Part shown: positions 45,390 to 54,443 of the stretch, in pieces
Position numbering within the stretch: position 1 is the first letter of the stretch
Layout: the number at the start of each line of letters is the position of its first letter
From: CBDCYS01 sp965226245
GTDB lineage: Bacteria; Acidobacteriota; Terriglobia; Bryobacterales; UBA6623
DNA: 64,000 nucleotides
Assembly (NCBI GenBank): GCA_965226245.1
Contig: CBDDCL010000015.1
Span: 620,001 to 684,000, forward strand
Direction: 5' to 3'
Position numbers and translations under genes: made by a program
Notes under the pieces: generated by a model
The model's input: only the letters and a program-made list of their open reading frames with translations
What the model was told of the DNA's origin: nothing
The model's database searches: none

Positions 45390-46364
45390 ATGCCTCAACA
45401 AAAGCCAATCCTTCTGGTCCTGGGCGGACCTCCCGATCGCTGGTTCCGTCAACTCGGGCCGGTCGGCGAGGAAGTTGAGATTCGCTTGGCGCCCCGTCCC
45501 GAAGACCTCGATGCGACGCTGCCCGAGGCGGAAATCGTCTTCACGTGGGAGGAGTCGGACGAATGGCTGAGAGAACGCTGGAGCCAGGCAAGAAAACTGA
45601 AGTGGGTGCAAAGCAGCTCGGCGGGCGTCGAGCTTCTGCTGTTTCCCGGGCTGGTCGAAAGCTCTGTTGTGGTGACCAACGGACAGGGCCTTTACGCGGA
45701 AGCGTTAGGCGAGTTCGTGCTCTTTTGTGTTCTGTCGTTTGCGAAAGACTACCGAACGATGGAAGACAACCGCCGGGCGCGCCGCTGGCGGAACTATAAC
45801 GTTGTGGAGGCTCGGGGACAGACCATCGGCATCGTCGGCCTCGGTGGAACCGGACGCGTCATCGCCCGCATGGCGAAGGTGTTTGGCATGCGCATAATTG
45901 CCACGAAGCGAATCGCCGCGACGGGCGCGGACGATGGCTTCGCCGACGCGGTCGTGCCTCTGGAGCGGTGGCACGAGCTGCTTGGACAGTCGGATTTCGT
46001 TGTCAACACGCTGCCGCTGACGCCGCAAACCACGGACATGTTCAATGAGGCAGCCTTCCGCGCAATGAAACCGGGCGCCTGCTTCATCAATGTGGGCCGG
46101 GGAGACACGGTCGACGAGGATGCTCTGCTGCGAGCCCTAAAGGAGGGTTGGATCGCCGCGGCCGGACTCGACGTATTCAAGACGGAGCCGCTGCCGCCTG
46201 ACAGCGAGTTTTATGATTTCCCGAATGTCATCGTCTCGCCGCACTGCGCTGACCTGACGCCCAGCTACCCGGAAAAGTCTGCCCGCCTGCTGGCCGAAAA
46301 CCTTGGGCGGTATCTTAAGGGTGATCCCCTGCTCAAGGTTGTCGACAAGCGCCGCGGGTATTGA
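45390..46364 (+). CDS. D-isomer-specific 2-hydroxyacid dehydrogenase
   Basis: 324 residues from ATG 45390; the longer upstream frame is repeat DNA. Rossmann NAD-binding domain about 105-290 with GIVGLGGTGRVIARMAK, catalytic Arg in VGRGDTVDEDALLRAL, Glu near TEPLPPDS and catalytic His in VSPHCADLTPSY. Family members reduce 2-keto acids (glyoxylate, hydroxypyruvate, phosphoglycerate) reversibly; the substrate is not determinable. Followed after 28 bp by a DUF2283 gene. Confidence 0.9.
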   Translation: MPQQKPILLVLGGPPDRWFRQLGPVGEEVEIRLAPRPEDLDATLPEAEIVFTWEESDEWLRERWSQARKLKWVQSSSAGVELLLFPGLVESSVVVTNGQGLYAEALGEFVLFCVLSFAKDYRTMEDNRRARRWRNYNVVEARGQTIGIVGLGGTGRVIARMAKVFGMRIIATKRIAATGADDGFADAVVPLERWHELLGQSDFVVNTLPLTPQTTDMFNEAAFRAMKPGACFINVGRGDTVDEDALLRALKEGWIAAAGLDVFKTEPLPPDSEFYDFPNVIVSPHCADLTPSYPEKSARLLAENLGRYLKGDPLLKVVDKRRGY

Positions 46365-46392
46365 CACGACACGCCGCGCGGAGGAAGCAGCT

Positions 46393-46641
46393 ATGGCCCC
46401 AGCCGAAATAGCAAGAATCGTTGAGCTGACTCCTGAGCTATTGGACCTGCCGTCGGGCCGCATGTGGACAAGCTACGACCGCCAAGCCGACGTCCTCTAC
46501 ATTAGTTTCGAGAAGCCCAGCCATGCCGACGACAGCGAGTTGCTCGACAACGACGTCGTTGTGCGGTATGAACAAGGTGAAGTCGTCGGCATCACGGTGC
46601 TGAACGCGAGCCGCCGGGGCCGCGACGGCGCAGGAGGCTAG
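46393..46641 (+). CDS. DUF2283 family protein
   Basis: 82 residues; Shine-Dalgarno GGAGGAAG. Core matches DUF2283: YDRQADVLYISFEKPSHADD, then LLDNDVVVRYEQGEVVGITV and LNAS. Small proteins of this family often lie in toxin-antitoxin-like or mobile contexts; function unknown. Probably co-transcribed with the dehydrogenase upstream. Confidence 0.82.
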   Translation: MAPAEIARIVELTPELLDLPSGRMWTSYDRQADVLYISFEKPSHADDSELLDNDVVVRYEQGEVVGITVLNASRRGRDGAGG

Positions 46642-46685
46642 GAATCTCTCCCAGAAAACTCGATCACTGTCGTGAGGCGTGCGAG

Positions 46686-47720
46686 CTACCTCTGCACCCG
46701 TCCCGAGCCGCCCCCTTTGATCAGCGCCTTGACCTCGTCCGCTGAGAAGCGGTTGAAATCGCCGGGAATCGAGTGCTTCAGGCAAGAGGCGGCGACGGCG
46801 AACTCGATCGCGCTCTGGGGATCGCCGCCAGATTCATTGAGACCGTAGATGAGCCCGCCGGAGAAGGAGTCCCCGCCGCCAACCCGATCGACGATGTGGG
46901 TGATCTGATACTTGCTGCTGAGATAGAAATTCTTGCCATCGTTAAGACATGCCGACCAGCCATTGTGGGAGGCGCTGATCGATTCACGCAAGGTGATGGC
47001 CAGGAACTTGAGGTTGGGGAACTCTTCGAGGACCTTGCCGGAAAGCGCCCGGTACTTGTCCACATCCAGCTCGCCCGATTCCACATCCACGTCGGCCGAG
47101 ATCCCCAGCGATTTCTGGCAGTCCTCCTCATTGGCGATTCCGACGTCGACGAACTTCACTAGCTCGCGCATCACCTCTTGCGAGGATTTGCCGTAGTTCC
47201 ACAGCCGCTTGCGGTAGTTGAAGTCGCATGAGACGGTCACTGCCTTCGCACGAGCCTTTCGGACGGCCTCCAACGAAAGATCGGCGGCGCTTTGGCTGAT
47301 GGCGGGCGTGATGCCGGTGATGTGGAACCAAGCAGCTCCGTCGAAAACAGCGTCCCAATCGATGTCCCCGGGTTTGGCGAGCGCGATCGAGGTATTGTCG
47401 CGGTCATAGGTGACCTTTGAGGGCCGCTGGTTGGCGCCATGCTCGATGATGTAGATGCCCATGCGACCAGGCTGCCGGACGATCATGCTGGTGTCGATCC
47501 CAAAGCCTCTCAGTTGAGCGATACAGCCGTCGGCGAGGGGATGATTCGGCGGCAGAACGGTGACGAACGAGGTGGGCAGGCCATAGTTGGCGGTTGAAAC
47601 GGCTACATTCGCCTCTCCTCCCCCGAAGGTCGCCACGAACATGCCTGACTGCAGAGGCCGCTCCAGATTCGGCGGCGCCAGCCGCAACATGATCTCTCCA
47701 AATGTGACAACTTTGGCCAT
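46686..47720 (-). CDS. kdgK: PfkB-family sugar kinase, probably 2-keto-3-deoxygluconate kinase
   Basis: 344 residues; Shine-Dalgarno AAAGGAAA. Ribokinase fold: N-terminal MAKVVTFGEIMLRLAPP, substrate region ATFGGGEANVAVSTANYG, VSCDFNYRKRLW, and the PfkB signature with anion hole and catalytic Asp (IVDRVGGGDSFSGGLIYGL). FGEIMLRL and DFNYRKRLW are typical of KDG kinases, which phosphorylate 2-dehydro-3-deoxy-D-gluconate from uronic-acid degradation. The specificity is inferred from similarity. The KDPG aldolase often paired with it is not adjacent. Confidence 0.88.
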   Translation of the reverse strand: MAKVVTFGEIMLRLAPPNLERPLQSGMFVATFGGGEANVAVSTANYGLPTSFVTVLPPNHPLADGCIAQLRGFGIDTSMIVRQPGRMGIYIIEHGANQRPSKVTYDRDNTSIALAKPGDIDWDAVFDGAAWFHITGITPAISQSAADLSLEAVRKARAKAVTVSCDFNYRKRLWNYGKSSQEVMRELVKFVDVGIANEEDCQKSLGISADVDVESGELDVDKYRALSGKVLEEFPNLKFLAITLRESISASHNGWSACLNDGKNFYLSSKYQITHIVDRVGGGDSFSGGLIYGLNESGGDPQSAIEFAVAASCLKHSIPGDFNRFSADEVKALIKGGGSGRVQR

Positions 47721-47902
47721 GGTTTTCCTTTCGCGTGAGGGTCAAGGGTTCCGCGAGATTCCAGGGGGCTGACCGCAGGCAGTCTGCTTCATTAGCCTTG
47801 ATCTGCCTCGACTGGAGATGCTCCACGCGAAACCAGGGTGAAACTGATAAGTTACCAGCCGGGCGAGCGGGAATCCAGCCGGGCCGGTAGAGACATTTAC
47901 GG

Positions 47903-48529
47903 ATGAACCGGGCAGACCAACTTGTGGCTACTCTCGGAGTTGGCTATTACAATAAGAACGTGATCACGACCGTGCAAGATGTGATGGTTCTGACGGAAGA
48001 GGATTTCGATCGTCTGCCCGACGAGGGAATCTGGGAAGTGGTCGACGGGAGGGCCGTTTTGTCGCCTGGGCCAGATATACCTCATCAACTCGTGAGCTGC
48101 GCCCTGTTTCGAGTATTCGATCGTCAGCTCGGTCGTCGAAAAACCGGCAGGGTCCTGCCAACCGTCAACGTCTTCGTTCCTCCGCCGGAGGAATCGATCG
48201 GAGAAATCCAAAATCGCGTCCCTGATCTCGTCGTGGCGGCTCATGTCCCGAAGAAGCGCTATCGTCCGGATCACCCTCCGGAACTTGTGATCGAGATTCT
48301 CTCCACCCCGCGCGGAAACGTGGAGCGCACCGAGAAACTCGACGACTACGCGCGCGGCGGAATCCGCGAATACTGGATCGTGAATCCGTTTGACCGAAGC
48401 GTCGAAGTCTACTTGCTGAGCGGGACGGAGTACCGGCTGAAAGAAACCGTCCGTCGCGGCTCGTTGCGTCCGGACACCTTTCCCGAAGTGGCCGTCCCGG
48501 TCGATGAGATTTGGGCTGTGCTGGATTAG
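47903..48529 (+). CDS. Uma2-family endonuclease (DUF820)
   Basis: 208 residues as drawn; a later start at ATG 47981 (MVLTEEDFDRLPDE) would fit the family N-terminus better. Restriction-endonuclease-like fold: EGIWEVVDGRAVLSPGPDIP, then VPDLVVAAHVP (catalytic Asp), LVIEILS (Glu of D-E-x-K-like site), EKLDDYARGGIREYWIVNPF and VEVYLLSGTEYRL. Abundant in cyanobacteria and Acidobacteria, with no assigned biological role. Stands alone. Confidence 0.87.
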   Translation: MNRADQLVATLGVGYYNKNVITTVQDVMVLTEEDFDRLPDEGIWEVVDGRAVLSPGPDIPHQLVSCALFRVFDRQLGRRKTGRVLPTVNVFVPPPEESIGEIQNRVPDLVVAAHVPKKRYRPDHPPELVIEILSTPRGNVERTEKLDDYARGGIREYWIVNPFDRSVEVYLLSGTEYRLKETVRRGSLRPDTFPEVAVPVDEIWAVLD

Positions 48530-48566
48530 TTCAACGCTTCCGCTCTACCGCTGTTCATCCCAGCCG

Positions 48567-49565
48567 TTACTTCCGCCCGTAAAACAGTTCTTTCCCCTCC
48601 ACGAGGGCTCGCATCTTGCGGTCGGCCACATTCCGTTGCAGCATCCAGAAACCACAGTCGGGATTAATGTAGTGGATACGCTCTTCGCCCAGGATTTCAC
48701 AGGCATTCTCGATTCGTGAAGCGATCAAATCCGCGGACTCGACTTCGTTGTCCTTGATGTCGACGACGCTCAGCCCCAGACCGATTTTCGGATCGAGGTC
48801 CCTGAGCGACGGAAGTTCGTCGTACCCGCGGCGGGCGAATTCCAGAACGTAATGGTCGACATGGAGGGCATTGAGAAAGCCCATCAGGTTCTTCCAGAAG
48901 CCGGTCTGAATGCTTTGCCCTCCGTAGTTTCCAAAACAAATGTGGACGCCGCGCGTGACCTTAATGCCGTCAAGCACGTGGTTGAGCGTAGCCGCGGCCC
49001 ACTCAGCGTCTTCTGGATGTCCCGAGATGTTGGCCTCGTCGAGCTGCACGACATCGGCGGGAATGCGGGCGAGCTGCGCCCGCAGCACCTCCGCGATCGC
49101 CTGGGCGACCTTCTCGTAGCTGCCGTAGTGCCGGTCGGTAACCGTCTTCGCCAGCATGTGAGGGCCTGTGCAGGTGAACTTCAGGGGCTTGGCGGTCAAA
49201 TCCCGGGTGAACTCGTAGTCGGCGGGCAGGTTCAACACGCCCTCGCCGATTTCACCCGTGACAATGCCGGCCGGGGCCGCGCGAAAACTCATTCCCTCAT
49301 CCGCCCGGAAGCGCTCGATGTCGCCCACCGAATAGCGGGTTTTCACCCCCGACATGCGGCTGATGAAGTAGTCAATCATCCCGTTCGTTTCGGGATGACT
49401 GGGGTCGAAACGATTCAACTCTCCATCGGCCACCAAATCGATTCCCGCGAGTTCCTGAGTCTTGAGGACCACGCTGATCGCGTCGGCAAGGGTCGTGCGG
49501 GAGCTGTCTCCATAAAGCCAGCGGGGAATCGGATAGCTGCCGACCACGGTGGTCTGAATCTTCAT
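48567..49565 (-). CDS. Cobalamin-independent methionine synthase II-like protein (MetE C-terminal type)
   Basis: 332 residues. (Beta/alpha)8 barrel of the MetE/UROD type: TTVVGSYPIPRW at the N-terminus, IDLVADGELNRFD, PADVVQLDEANISGHPED, and zinc ligands HICFGNYGG (H-x-C) and NPDCGFWML (Cys). It lacks the N-terminal half of full MetE. Such core enzymes may transfer methyl groups to homocysteine or other thiols from unusual donors; the donor is unknown here. Confidence 0.85.
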   Translation of the reverse strand: MKIQTTVVGSYPIPRWLYGDSSRTTLADAISVVLKTQELAGIDLVADGELNRFDPSHPETNGMIDYFISRMSGVKTRYSVGDIERFRADEGMSFRAAPAGIVTGEIGEGVLNLPADYEFTRDLTAKPLKFTCTGPHMLAKTVTDRHYGSYEKVAQAIAEVLRAQLARIPADVVQLDEANISGHPEDAEWAAATLNHVLDGIKVTRGVHICFGNYGGQSIQTGFWKNLMGFLNALHVDHYVLEFARRGYDELPSLRDLDPKIGLGLSVVDIKDNEVESADLIASRIENACEILGEERIHYINPDCGFWMLQRNVADRKMRALVEGKELFYGRK

Positions 49566-49958
49566 GGGGAGAGTATAGGTGATCGGCCTCTACGGCTCCG
49601 ATGAGAATCTAGACAATACCCATTTGATCCGTCTGGCGGCGTGAGCAGCAGTTGGGGCCGCTTAGATTTTCCTGCCATGCAGTCTAGCAGGAAACATTAC
49701 CTAATATGGATATGTTCTAATGAAACGATATACTGGTGGGAACCAGCGAAGTCGGCTTTGACCGTTGCGTGCCGACAAACCTGCTTTTCGCGGGACCCGA
49801 GCAAAACCAGTTCGACAAGAACGAAAAGAGAGCACGTAGCGCACGATCTGAGCCTGTCTGCCTCCACTCATCTCAACGCTTGGCGAGCGGACTTCGCTTG
49901 GCCACCCGTGACGCCGGGTTGAGACTTGGGTGATACGATAAACTAAATCCTGCTGTTC
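49566..49958. other. Intergenic region upstream of tRNA-Lys
   Basis: No gene recognised. A hairpin TTTCCTGC ... GCAGGAAA lies at 49668-49694, and an A/T-rich stretch follows it. A TTGAGA near 49918 is a possible -35 for the tRNA, but no well-spaced -10 was found. Confidence 0.4.
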
Positions 49959-50034
49959 GGGGCGGTAGCTCAGTCGGTAGAGCAACGGCCTTTTAAGCCG
50001 TGGGCCGAGGGTTCGAGTCCCTCCCGCCTCACCA
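49959..50034 (+). tRNA. tRNA-Lys (anticodon TTT)
   Basis: 76 nt with encoded CCA. Acceptor GGGGCGG pairs with CCGCCTC (one G-T); D arm AGCTCAGTCGGTAGAGC; anticodon stem ACGGC/GCCGT enclosing CTTTTAA, so anticodon TTT; T arm GAGGGTTCGAGTCCCTC. All invariant positions are present. Remnants of mobile or laterally acquired DNA follow immediately downstream. Confidence 0.97.
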
Positions 50035-50200
50035 TGTTTTCAACAACTTACAGGCATCCAACTGTAAGCCAAACCCTCACTTTCGCCCCTTGTTCGGCTT
50101 ATTTTGTGTGCCGTTTTGTGTACCGTCAGTACACCACAGCGCAGAGGAGGTCTTTAGGCGCTTAGTGTCTCACATCGACAAAAAATGTCGATCCATGTCT

Positions 50201-51063
50201 TCACGCGGCGATGCCGATTTCAGCGAACAGCCCCTGGATGCCGGCTTGAAGTCGTTCGTAGTGTTTGTCCAGGGTCGTGGCGTTGTTCGGTTTCGGCCCG
50301 CGTTTGAGTTGGCGGCTGTTCGCCAGCAAGGGCTGGATCACTTTATCCCTCAGGACCGCCCAAGCGGTCATGGCGCGCAATCCCTTGCGAGCCGGCTGGT
50401 AACGGTGTGAAGATCCGATCTTTTCAGCCAGACTCTTGCCGCGGAGTTTCTTGAGATCGTAGGCGGCATGCCGGGGTCCGTAGGGGCCTGCCGTGGGAGC
50501 GTTCAGCCGCCGCAGCTGTGGCGGGCCGCCTCGGATGCTGTGAACCCCTTGGGCGAGGCCGCCAACACGATCACGGCCGGCACCAGCGCGCCCATTCTGG
50601 GGCGGTTGAAATCCACGCCGCCCACGGTGGTTTTGCCTACCCGCGAAGCGCTCGGCAGAATCGTCTTGACTCGGCGCCAACCCAAAGGGGCCCGTGTGCG
50701 GTCGATCAGGGACTGAAAAACTTGCTCCATTTGTCCGCCTGCCCAGAATTGCCGGTGGCGGCTGTACTCCATCTGGCAGATCGAATATTGGTATTGAAAC
50801 TCACTCCGCTTCTGCTCTTCCAGGTTCAAAGCAAACAACAGACAGCTGCTGTAAATCCAACGCTCGCAGAGCTGGCTCAAGCGCCCGATGGTCCGCTGTT
50901 GGGACAAGGTGTCTGCCACCGCCGCCAAGCCGCCAGCGTCAGCCGTATCTGTCAAACAGTTCCCGTTCTTGGTGAATTCAATTTTCCTCTGGCGCGCTGC
51001 ACAGGCCACGTATTCGTGACCGTTCAACATCACCTGGGCTGCGAAGGGCGGGTGGCCGCTCAT
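50201..51063 (-). pseudogene. Broken member of an uncharacterised winged-helix-like family
   Basis: The N-terminal part (VAVADTL-type: FTKNGNCLTDTADAGGLAAV, RTIGRLSQLCERWIYSSCLL, EYSRHRQFWAGGQMEQVFQS) is followed after RTRAPLG by a second region corresponding to the family's C-terminus. That part is read in another frame: YGPRHAAYDLKKLRGKSLAE, HRYQPARKGLRAMTAWAVLR, KRGPKPNNATTLDKHYERLQ. The middle, normally about 150-200 residues, is deleted and the frame changes near 50500-50680. The C-terminus looks like a winged helix. Intact relatives are repeated in many acidobacterial genomes, with no known function. Confidence 0.6.
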
Positions 51064-51102
51064 CTTGATGGTGACATGCCCCCACTCCCCCCGAAGGGGC
51101 CC

Positions 51103-51130
51103 TTTTTTCGGAGCGCAGTCTCCGAAAAAA
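51103..51130. terminator. Bidirectional terminator hairpin
   Basis: TTTTTTCGGAG pairs perfectly with CTCCGAAAAAA around CGCAGT (11-bp stem with T/A tracts on both sides). It lies upstream of the broken winged-helix gene and could terminate transcription from either side. Confidence 0.8.
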
Positions 51131-51239
51131 CCTAGTACCTTTATCGTAAGATTCGTGTTTTCTGTGGCAGGAAATTTTTGGTCGTTGGACTATGCGATTT
51201 GTTTTGAATGGGTTATAGAGAATTTCTAGAAATCGAACT

Positions 51240-51290
51240 CACGAGTCCCTTTTGGTTCCGGCTCGTCCGGGTTAGGGGGGAGGCCCAGTG
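51240..51290 (+). repeat. Dispersed repeat, 3' part of 78-bp unit
   Basis: TCCCTTTTGGTTCCGGCTCG followed by TCCGGGTTAGGGGGGAGGCC. Diverged copy of the element seen at 24455-24610, 36638 and 40409. Confidence 0.7.
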
Positions 51291-51558
51291 TCGGCGGAGC
51301 ATGGTTCCAACATCATCGGAAGGCATGGCGGCCGGCACTGGGAGTCGGACAGGGCCATACAGTAAGAGCGTTGAAGCGGTAATGCCGGCCGAGCAAAGGG
51401 CCGACTTCCGGCGCGCTGCCGAAGAAGCTGCGGAAGGGGAAATTCGCGCAAGCCTGGTAAGCCCCATGCGAATCCGAAGGTTTCCACGGCAGCTTTTTTA
51501 TCGCCGGGTGAAGCCGTCGTGGAGACGACGGCGTGGGTCCGACGAGGAAGCCGGTCGC

Positions 51559-51592
51559 AAAGCCCGGTGCGGGAAATCCGCGCGCCGGGTTT
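51559..51592 (+). ncRNA. Group II intron domain V (orphan 3' end)
   Basis: 34 nt. AAAGCCCGG pairs with CCGGGTTT, and an inner GTGCGGGAAATCCGCGC hairpin resembles domain V of many bacterial group II introns. GATGAGCGGGGATGGGAAAC follows, as is common at intron 3' ends. No reverse-transcriptase frame or intron 5' end was found upstream, so only the last part of an intron remains. The rest of 51131-51797 holds a dispersed repeat and no gene. Confidence 0.6.
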
Positions 51593-51797
51593 GATGAGCG
51601 GGGATGGGAAACGGGACCACGAGCTTCATGATGACCACGGGTTTTTCGTCATCCACATAGAGTCGAAGATGGGCCCAGGAATCGTATTGACGGGCAGAGC
51701 CGGAGGCTCGCCGTAGGAGATCGCCGAACTCCGGCGATCAGGAGCGGTGCGTTGACCGCGACAGATCCCAAGGCGAGCATCGCTACGCGGCGACGCG

Positions 51798-52274
51798 CTA
51801 TGCGCACCCCTCCATCTTCACGGTCTCTTCCCCCTCGATCTGTTGGCCGTCTAGGGTCTTGCCTCTGAGGCGCAGGGTCGCATCGCGGCACTCGAGCTTC
51901 ATCTCCTGGACCCGGAAAAGCAGGAGCAGGTCGGGGTCCCCGTCTCTGTCGATGTCTTCGGACATGGAGCGGAACACTGCGGCCTCTGTCCCGGTGGCGC
52001 CAATCCGGACGGTCGCGGGGTCCACACGCCTCGCGTCGAACTCCCGCGTCGTCAGGATGGCGACAGGAATCATGCCTTCGCGCTTCGGCTCGATGCTCGT
52101 GGGCGTGTCGCCCGGCTTGACGACAATGGCGACATCAATAGCCTCGGCGCGCGATTGGCCGGTTGCGACGCCGCCCGTGGGCAGTAGCGGAAGAAGGCTT
52201 AACAGGGAGCAAACGGCGATGACTGACGGCGCGATGCTCTTGCTCGACGCTTCATCGCCTATGTGTAGTGCCAT
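51798..52274 (-). CDS. Exported hypothetical protein with conserved VAIL domain
   Basis: 158 residues; Shine-Dalgarno TGGAGGTG. N-terminal hydrophobic signal (SVIAVCSLLSLLPLLPTGGV). The rest is a compact beta domain found in many secreted bacterial proteins: VKPGDTPTSIEPKREGMIPV, AILTTREFDARRVDPATVRI and EDIDRDGDPDLLLLF (calcium-loop-like). Two Cys, in ECRDATL and at the end (MEGCA), may form a disulfide. Function unknown; usually secreted or surface located. Divergent from the sensor kinase at 52420. Confidence 0.75.
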   Translation of the reverse strand: MALHIGDEASSKSIAPSVIAVCSLLSLLPLLPTGGVATGQSRAEAIDVAIVVKPGDTPTSIEPKREGMIPVAILTTREFDARRVDPATVRIGATGTEAAVFRSMSEDIDRDGDPDLLLLFRVQEMKLECRDATLRLRGKTLDGQQIEGEETVKMEGCA

Positions 52275-52384
52275 GGTTCACCTCCAATGGTATTTTGGTT
52301 GACAAATTGTACCAGTCTGGACGCTCAGTCTAGCAGGGACACGCAGCAGAACCCCGCCCTCCTCGCCACACCCCCGCCTCAGCC

Positions 52385-52390
52385 TATAAT
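52385..52390 (+). promoter_or_regulatory. -10 promoter element (TATAAT) for two-component operon
   Basis: Exact TATAAT 29 bp before the kinase ATG. No good -35 hexamer is found 17 bp upstream, so activation by another factor is possible. The divergent minus-strand gene has a TACAAT at about 52306-52311. Confidence 0.5.
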
Positions 52391-52419
52391 GACGGGACAA
52401 CATTGCGAGACGCGCCATC

Positions 52420-54441
52420 ATGCCTCTCGACCAAGGATTTCACACGCCCCGCCGTATCCTGGTCCTATTTCTGGGGACCACATTCGTGCTATTGGCGGTT
52501 TTGGGCTGGTTTGGCTTGCAGTCGTTTCAGCAGGATCGCGCCGTGGAGCTGCAGCGCGTCCGGGATCAGCTCGAGAGCGCGACCGATCTGATCGCGGCCC
52601 AGATTCGGCAGAATCTATCTGACATCGAGGATCATCTGATCCGCTTGTCGCTCCTGCCCACCACAACCGTGGAGGACGCCGCGCGAGAGTACTCGAAGGA
52701 CCTGGGGGAAGATGCGCTCGTCGTCGTGTTCGCCTCTGAGGCGGTGAGCGCGTATCCGAGCCGCCGGCTGCTGTACTACCCGGCCCTGCCGGCGCCGGCC
52801 GAAGCAGGGGCGCAGCCATTCGCCACGGGCGAGGTTCTCGAGTTCAGAAACGGCGACTTTGAGGGCGCTGGCGCGTATTTTAAAGAGCTAGCGCGGGCCT
52901 ATGAGCACGGTGACAAGCGGATTCGCGCCGGCGCCCTTCTGCGCCTGGCGCGCAATCAGCGCAAGGCCGGCCGGCTCGATGCGGCGCTCGCCACCTATCG
53001 GGAACTGGCTGCCATGGGGTCGGTTGCCGTCGGCGGGTGGCCCGCGGAGCTGTTGGCCCGTAGCGCGCAGTGCAACCTGCTCGAGCAACTGGGCCGGGAC
53101 GCGGACTTGAGCGTCAGGGCTCAGAAGCTCAATGCCAACCTCCACGGGGGCCGCTGGCAGCTCACGCGCTCCACGTATTTGCATTTCACCGCCGAGGTGC
53201 GAGAGTGGCTGGCGGGCGCCAGCGTCCCGCTCGGCGAGTCGAGCGGAGCAACACCGGGCGCCCTTTCTCTTGCGGCGGGGGTCGACGTGCTCTGGGAACG
53301 ATGGCAGGAAGACCGCCTAACTCTGAGCGTGCTGGAGGGCCGGAGCAGCCTCGAGTCGCACGAGCGGTATGTGTTCCTCCTCTGGCGCGGCACGCCGAAC
53401 CAGTTCGTCGCCCTCGTGGCGGGACCAGGCTTTCTCGAACAACGCGTCGTCGCGGTGTTGCAAGGCCTGCTTGAGCGCCAAGGGGTCGGGGTCGTGCTGG
53501 CCGACGGCGAAGGCAATACGCTGGTGTCCTATCACACCACGACCGGTGAGGAGGTCCAGAGCGTCCTTCGCACCATGTCGGACACCCGCCTGCCGTGGAC
53601 GCTGCGGGTCGTGAGTACTGATCCTGAGGCCGATCTCGCGCAGGTCGCCACCCGTGGCCGCTTGCTGTTCGCCGGGCTCGGGTTCTTGGCGCTGCTGGCC
53701 GTTGCCGGCAGCTACTTCAGCGCCCGGGCGATGAGCCGGGAAATTGAAGTGGCGCGCCTGCAATCCGAATTCGTCGCCGCCGTCTCCCACGAATTCCGGA
53801 CCCCGTTGACCTCGTTGCGCCAGTTCACCGATCTGCTGGCCGACGGCCGGGTCTCGACCGACGCGGAGCGCGACAAATGCTACGCGGCGCTGCGGCGTGG
53901 CACCTGGCGTCTGACCCGCCTGGTGGAAAACCTCCTCGACTTCGGGCGAATAGAAGCCGGCTTCCACGGATTCATCCTGGAGCCGCTGCGGGCGAAGGAC
54001 TGGGTCGAGCGCGTGATCGCGGAGTTTCAGCAGGAAGCTCAGGAGAGTGGCTACCACGTCGAATTCGACTGGAGCGGCGGCGCCGACGTGCTCATACGGG
54101 CGGATGAGGCAGCCTTGGGGCGGGCGCTGTGGAACCTCCTCGACAACGCGGTCAAGTATTCTACGCGCTGTCAGACCATCTGGGTAGAGGGCGCGGTCGA
54201 AGAAAACGCCCTCATCCTAAGTGTGCGCGACCGCGGCATCGGCGTCCCCGCGGACGAGCAACGCGAGATTTTCCGCAAGTTCGTGCGGGGCTCCGTCCCA
54301 ACCGGCCACGCCGTAAAGGGCGCCGGTCTGGGCCTAGCCCTGGTCGATCAGATCGTGCAGGCTCATGGCGGCAAGGTAAAAGTAGAGAGCAGGGTAGGCG
54401 AGGGGAGTACGTTCTCTCTGATCCTGCCGGCACAGGGGTGA
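52420..54441 (+). CDS. Sensor histidine kinase
   Basis: 673 residues. Transmembrane helix about 12-33 (ILVLFLGTTFVLLAVLGWFG), a long extracytoplasmic part with TPR-like helices (about 145-235: FEGAGAYFKELARAYEHGDK, ARNQRKAGRLDAALATYREL), second helix about 413-433, HisKA with phospho-His457 (AAVSHEFRTPLTSL), and HATPase with LWNLLDNAVKYS (N box), VRDRGIGVPADE (G1) and GAGLGLALVDQI (G2). TPR-like repeats in the sensor part are unusual. It is followed after 2 bp by its OmpR-type regulator. Confidence 0.92.
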   Translation: MPLDQGFHTPRRILVLFLGTTFVLLAVLGWFGLQSFQQDRAVELQRVRDQLESATDLIAAQIRQNLSDIEDHLIRLSLLPTTTVEDAAREYSKDLGEDALVVVFASEAVSAYPSRRLLYYPALPAPAEAGAQPFATGEVLEFRNGDFEGAGAYFKELARAYEHGDKRIRAGALLRLARNQRKAGRLDAALATYRELAAMGSVAVGGWPAELLARSAQCNLLEQLGRDADLSVRAQKLNANLHGGRWQLTRSTYLHFTAEVREWLAGASVPLGESSGATPGALSLAAGVDVLWERWQEDRLTLSVLEGRSSLESHERYVFLLWRGTPNQFVALVAGPGFLEQRVVAVLQGLLERQGVGVVLADGEGNTLVSYHTTTGEEVQSVLRTMSDTRLPWTLRVVSTDPEADLAQVATRGRLLFAGLGFLALLAVAGSYFSARAMSREIEVARLQSEFVAAVSHEFRTPLTSLRQFTDLLADGRVSTDAERDKCYAALRRGTWRLTRLVENLLDFGRIEAGFHGFILEPLRAKDWVERVIAEFQQEAQESGYHVEFDWSGGADVLIRADEAALGRALWNLLDNAVKYSTRCQTIWVEGAVEENALILSVRDRGIGVPADEQREIFRKFVRGSVPTGHAVKGAGLGLALVDQIVQAHGGKVKVESRVGEGSTFSLILPAQG

Positions 54442-54443
54442 AC

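Noticed and set aside
51208..51594. 128-residue frame
   Set aside because: Reads through a dispersed repeat and intron-like DNA; composition and lack of similarity argue against a gene.
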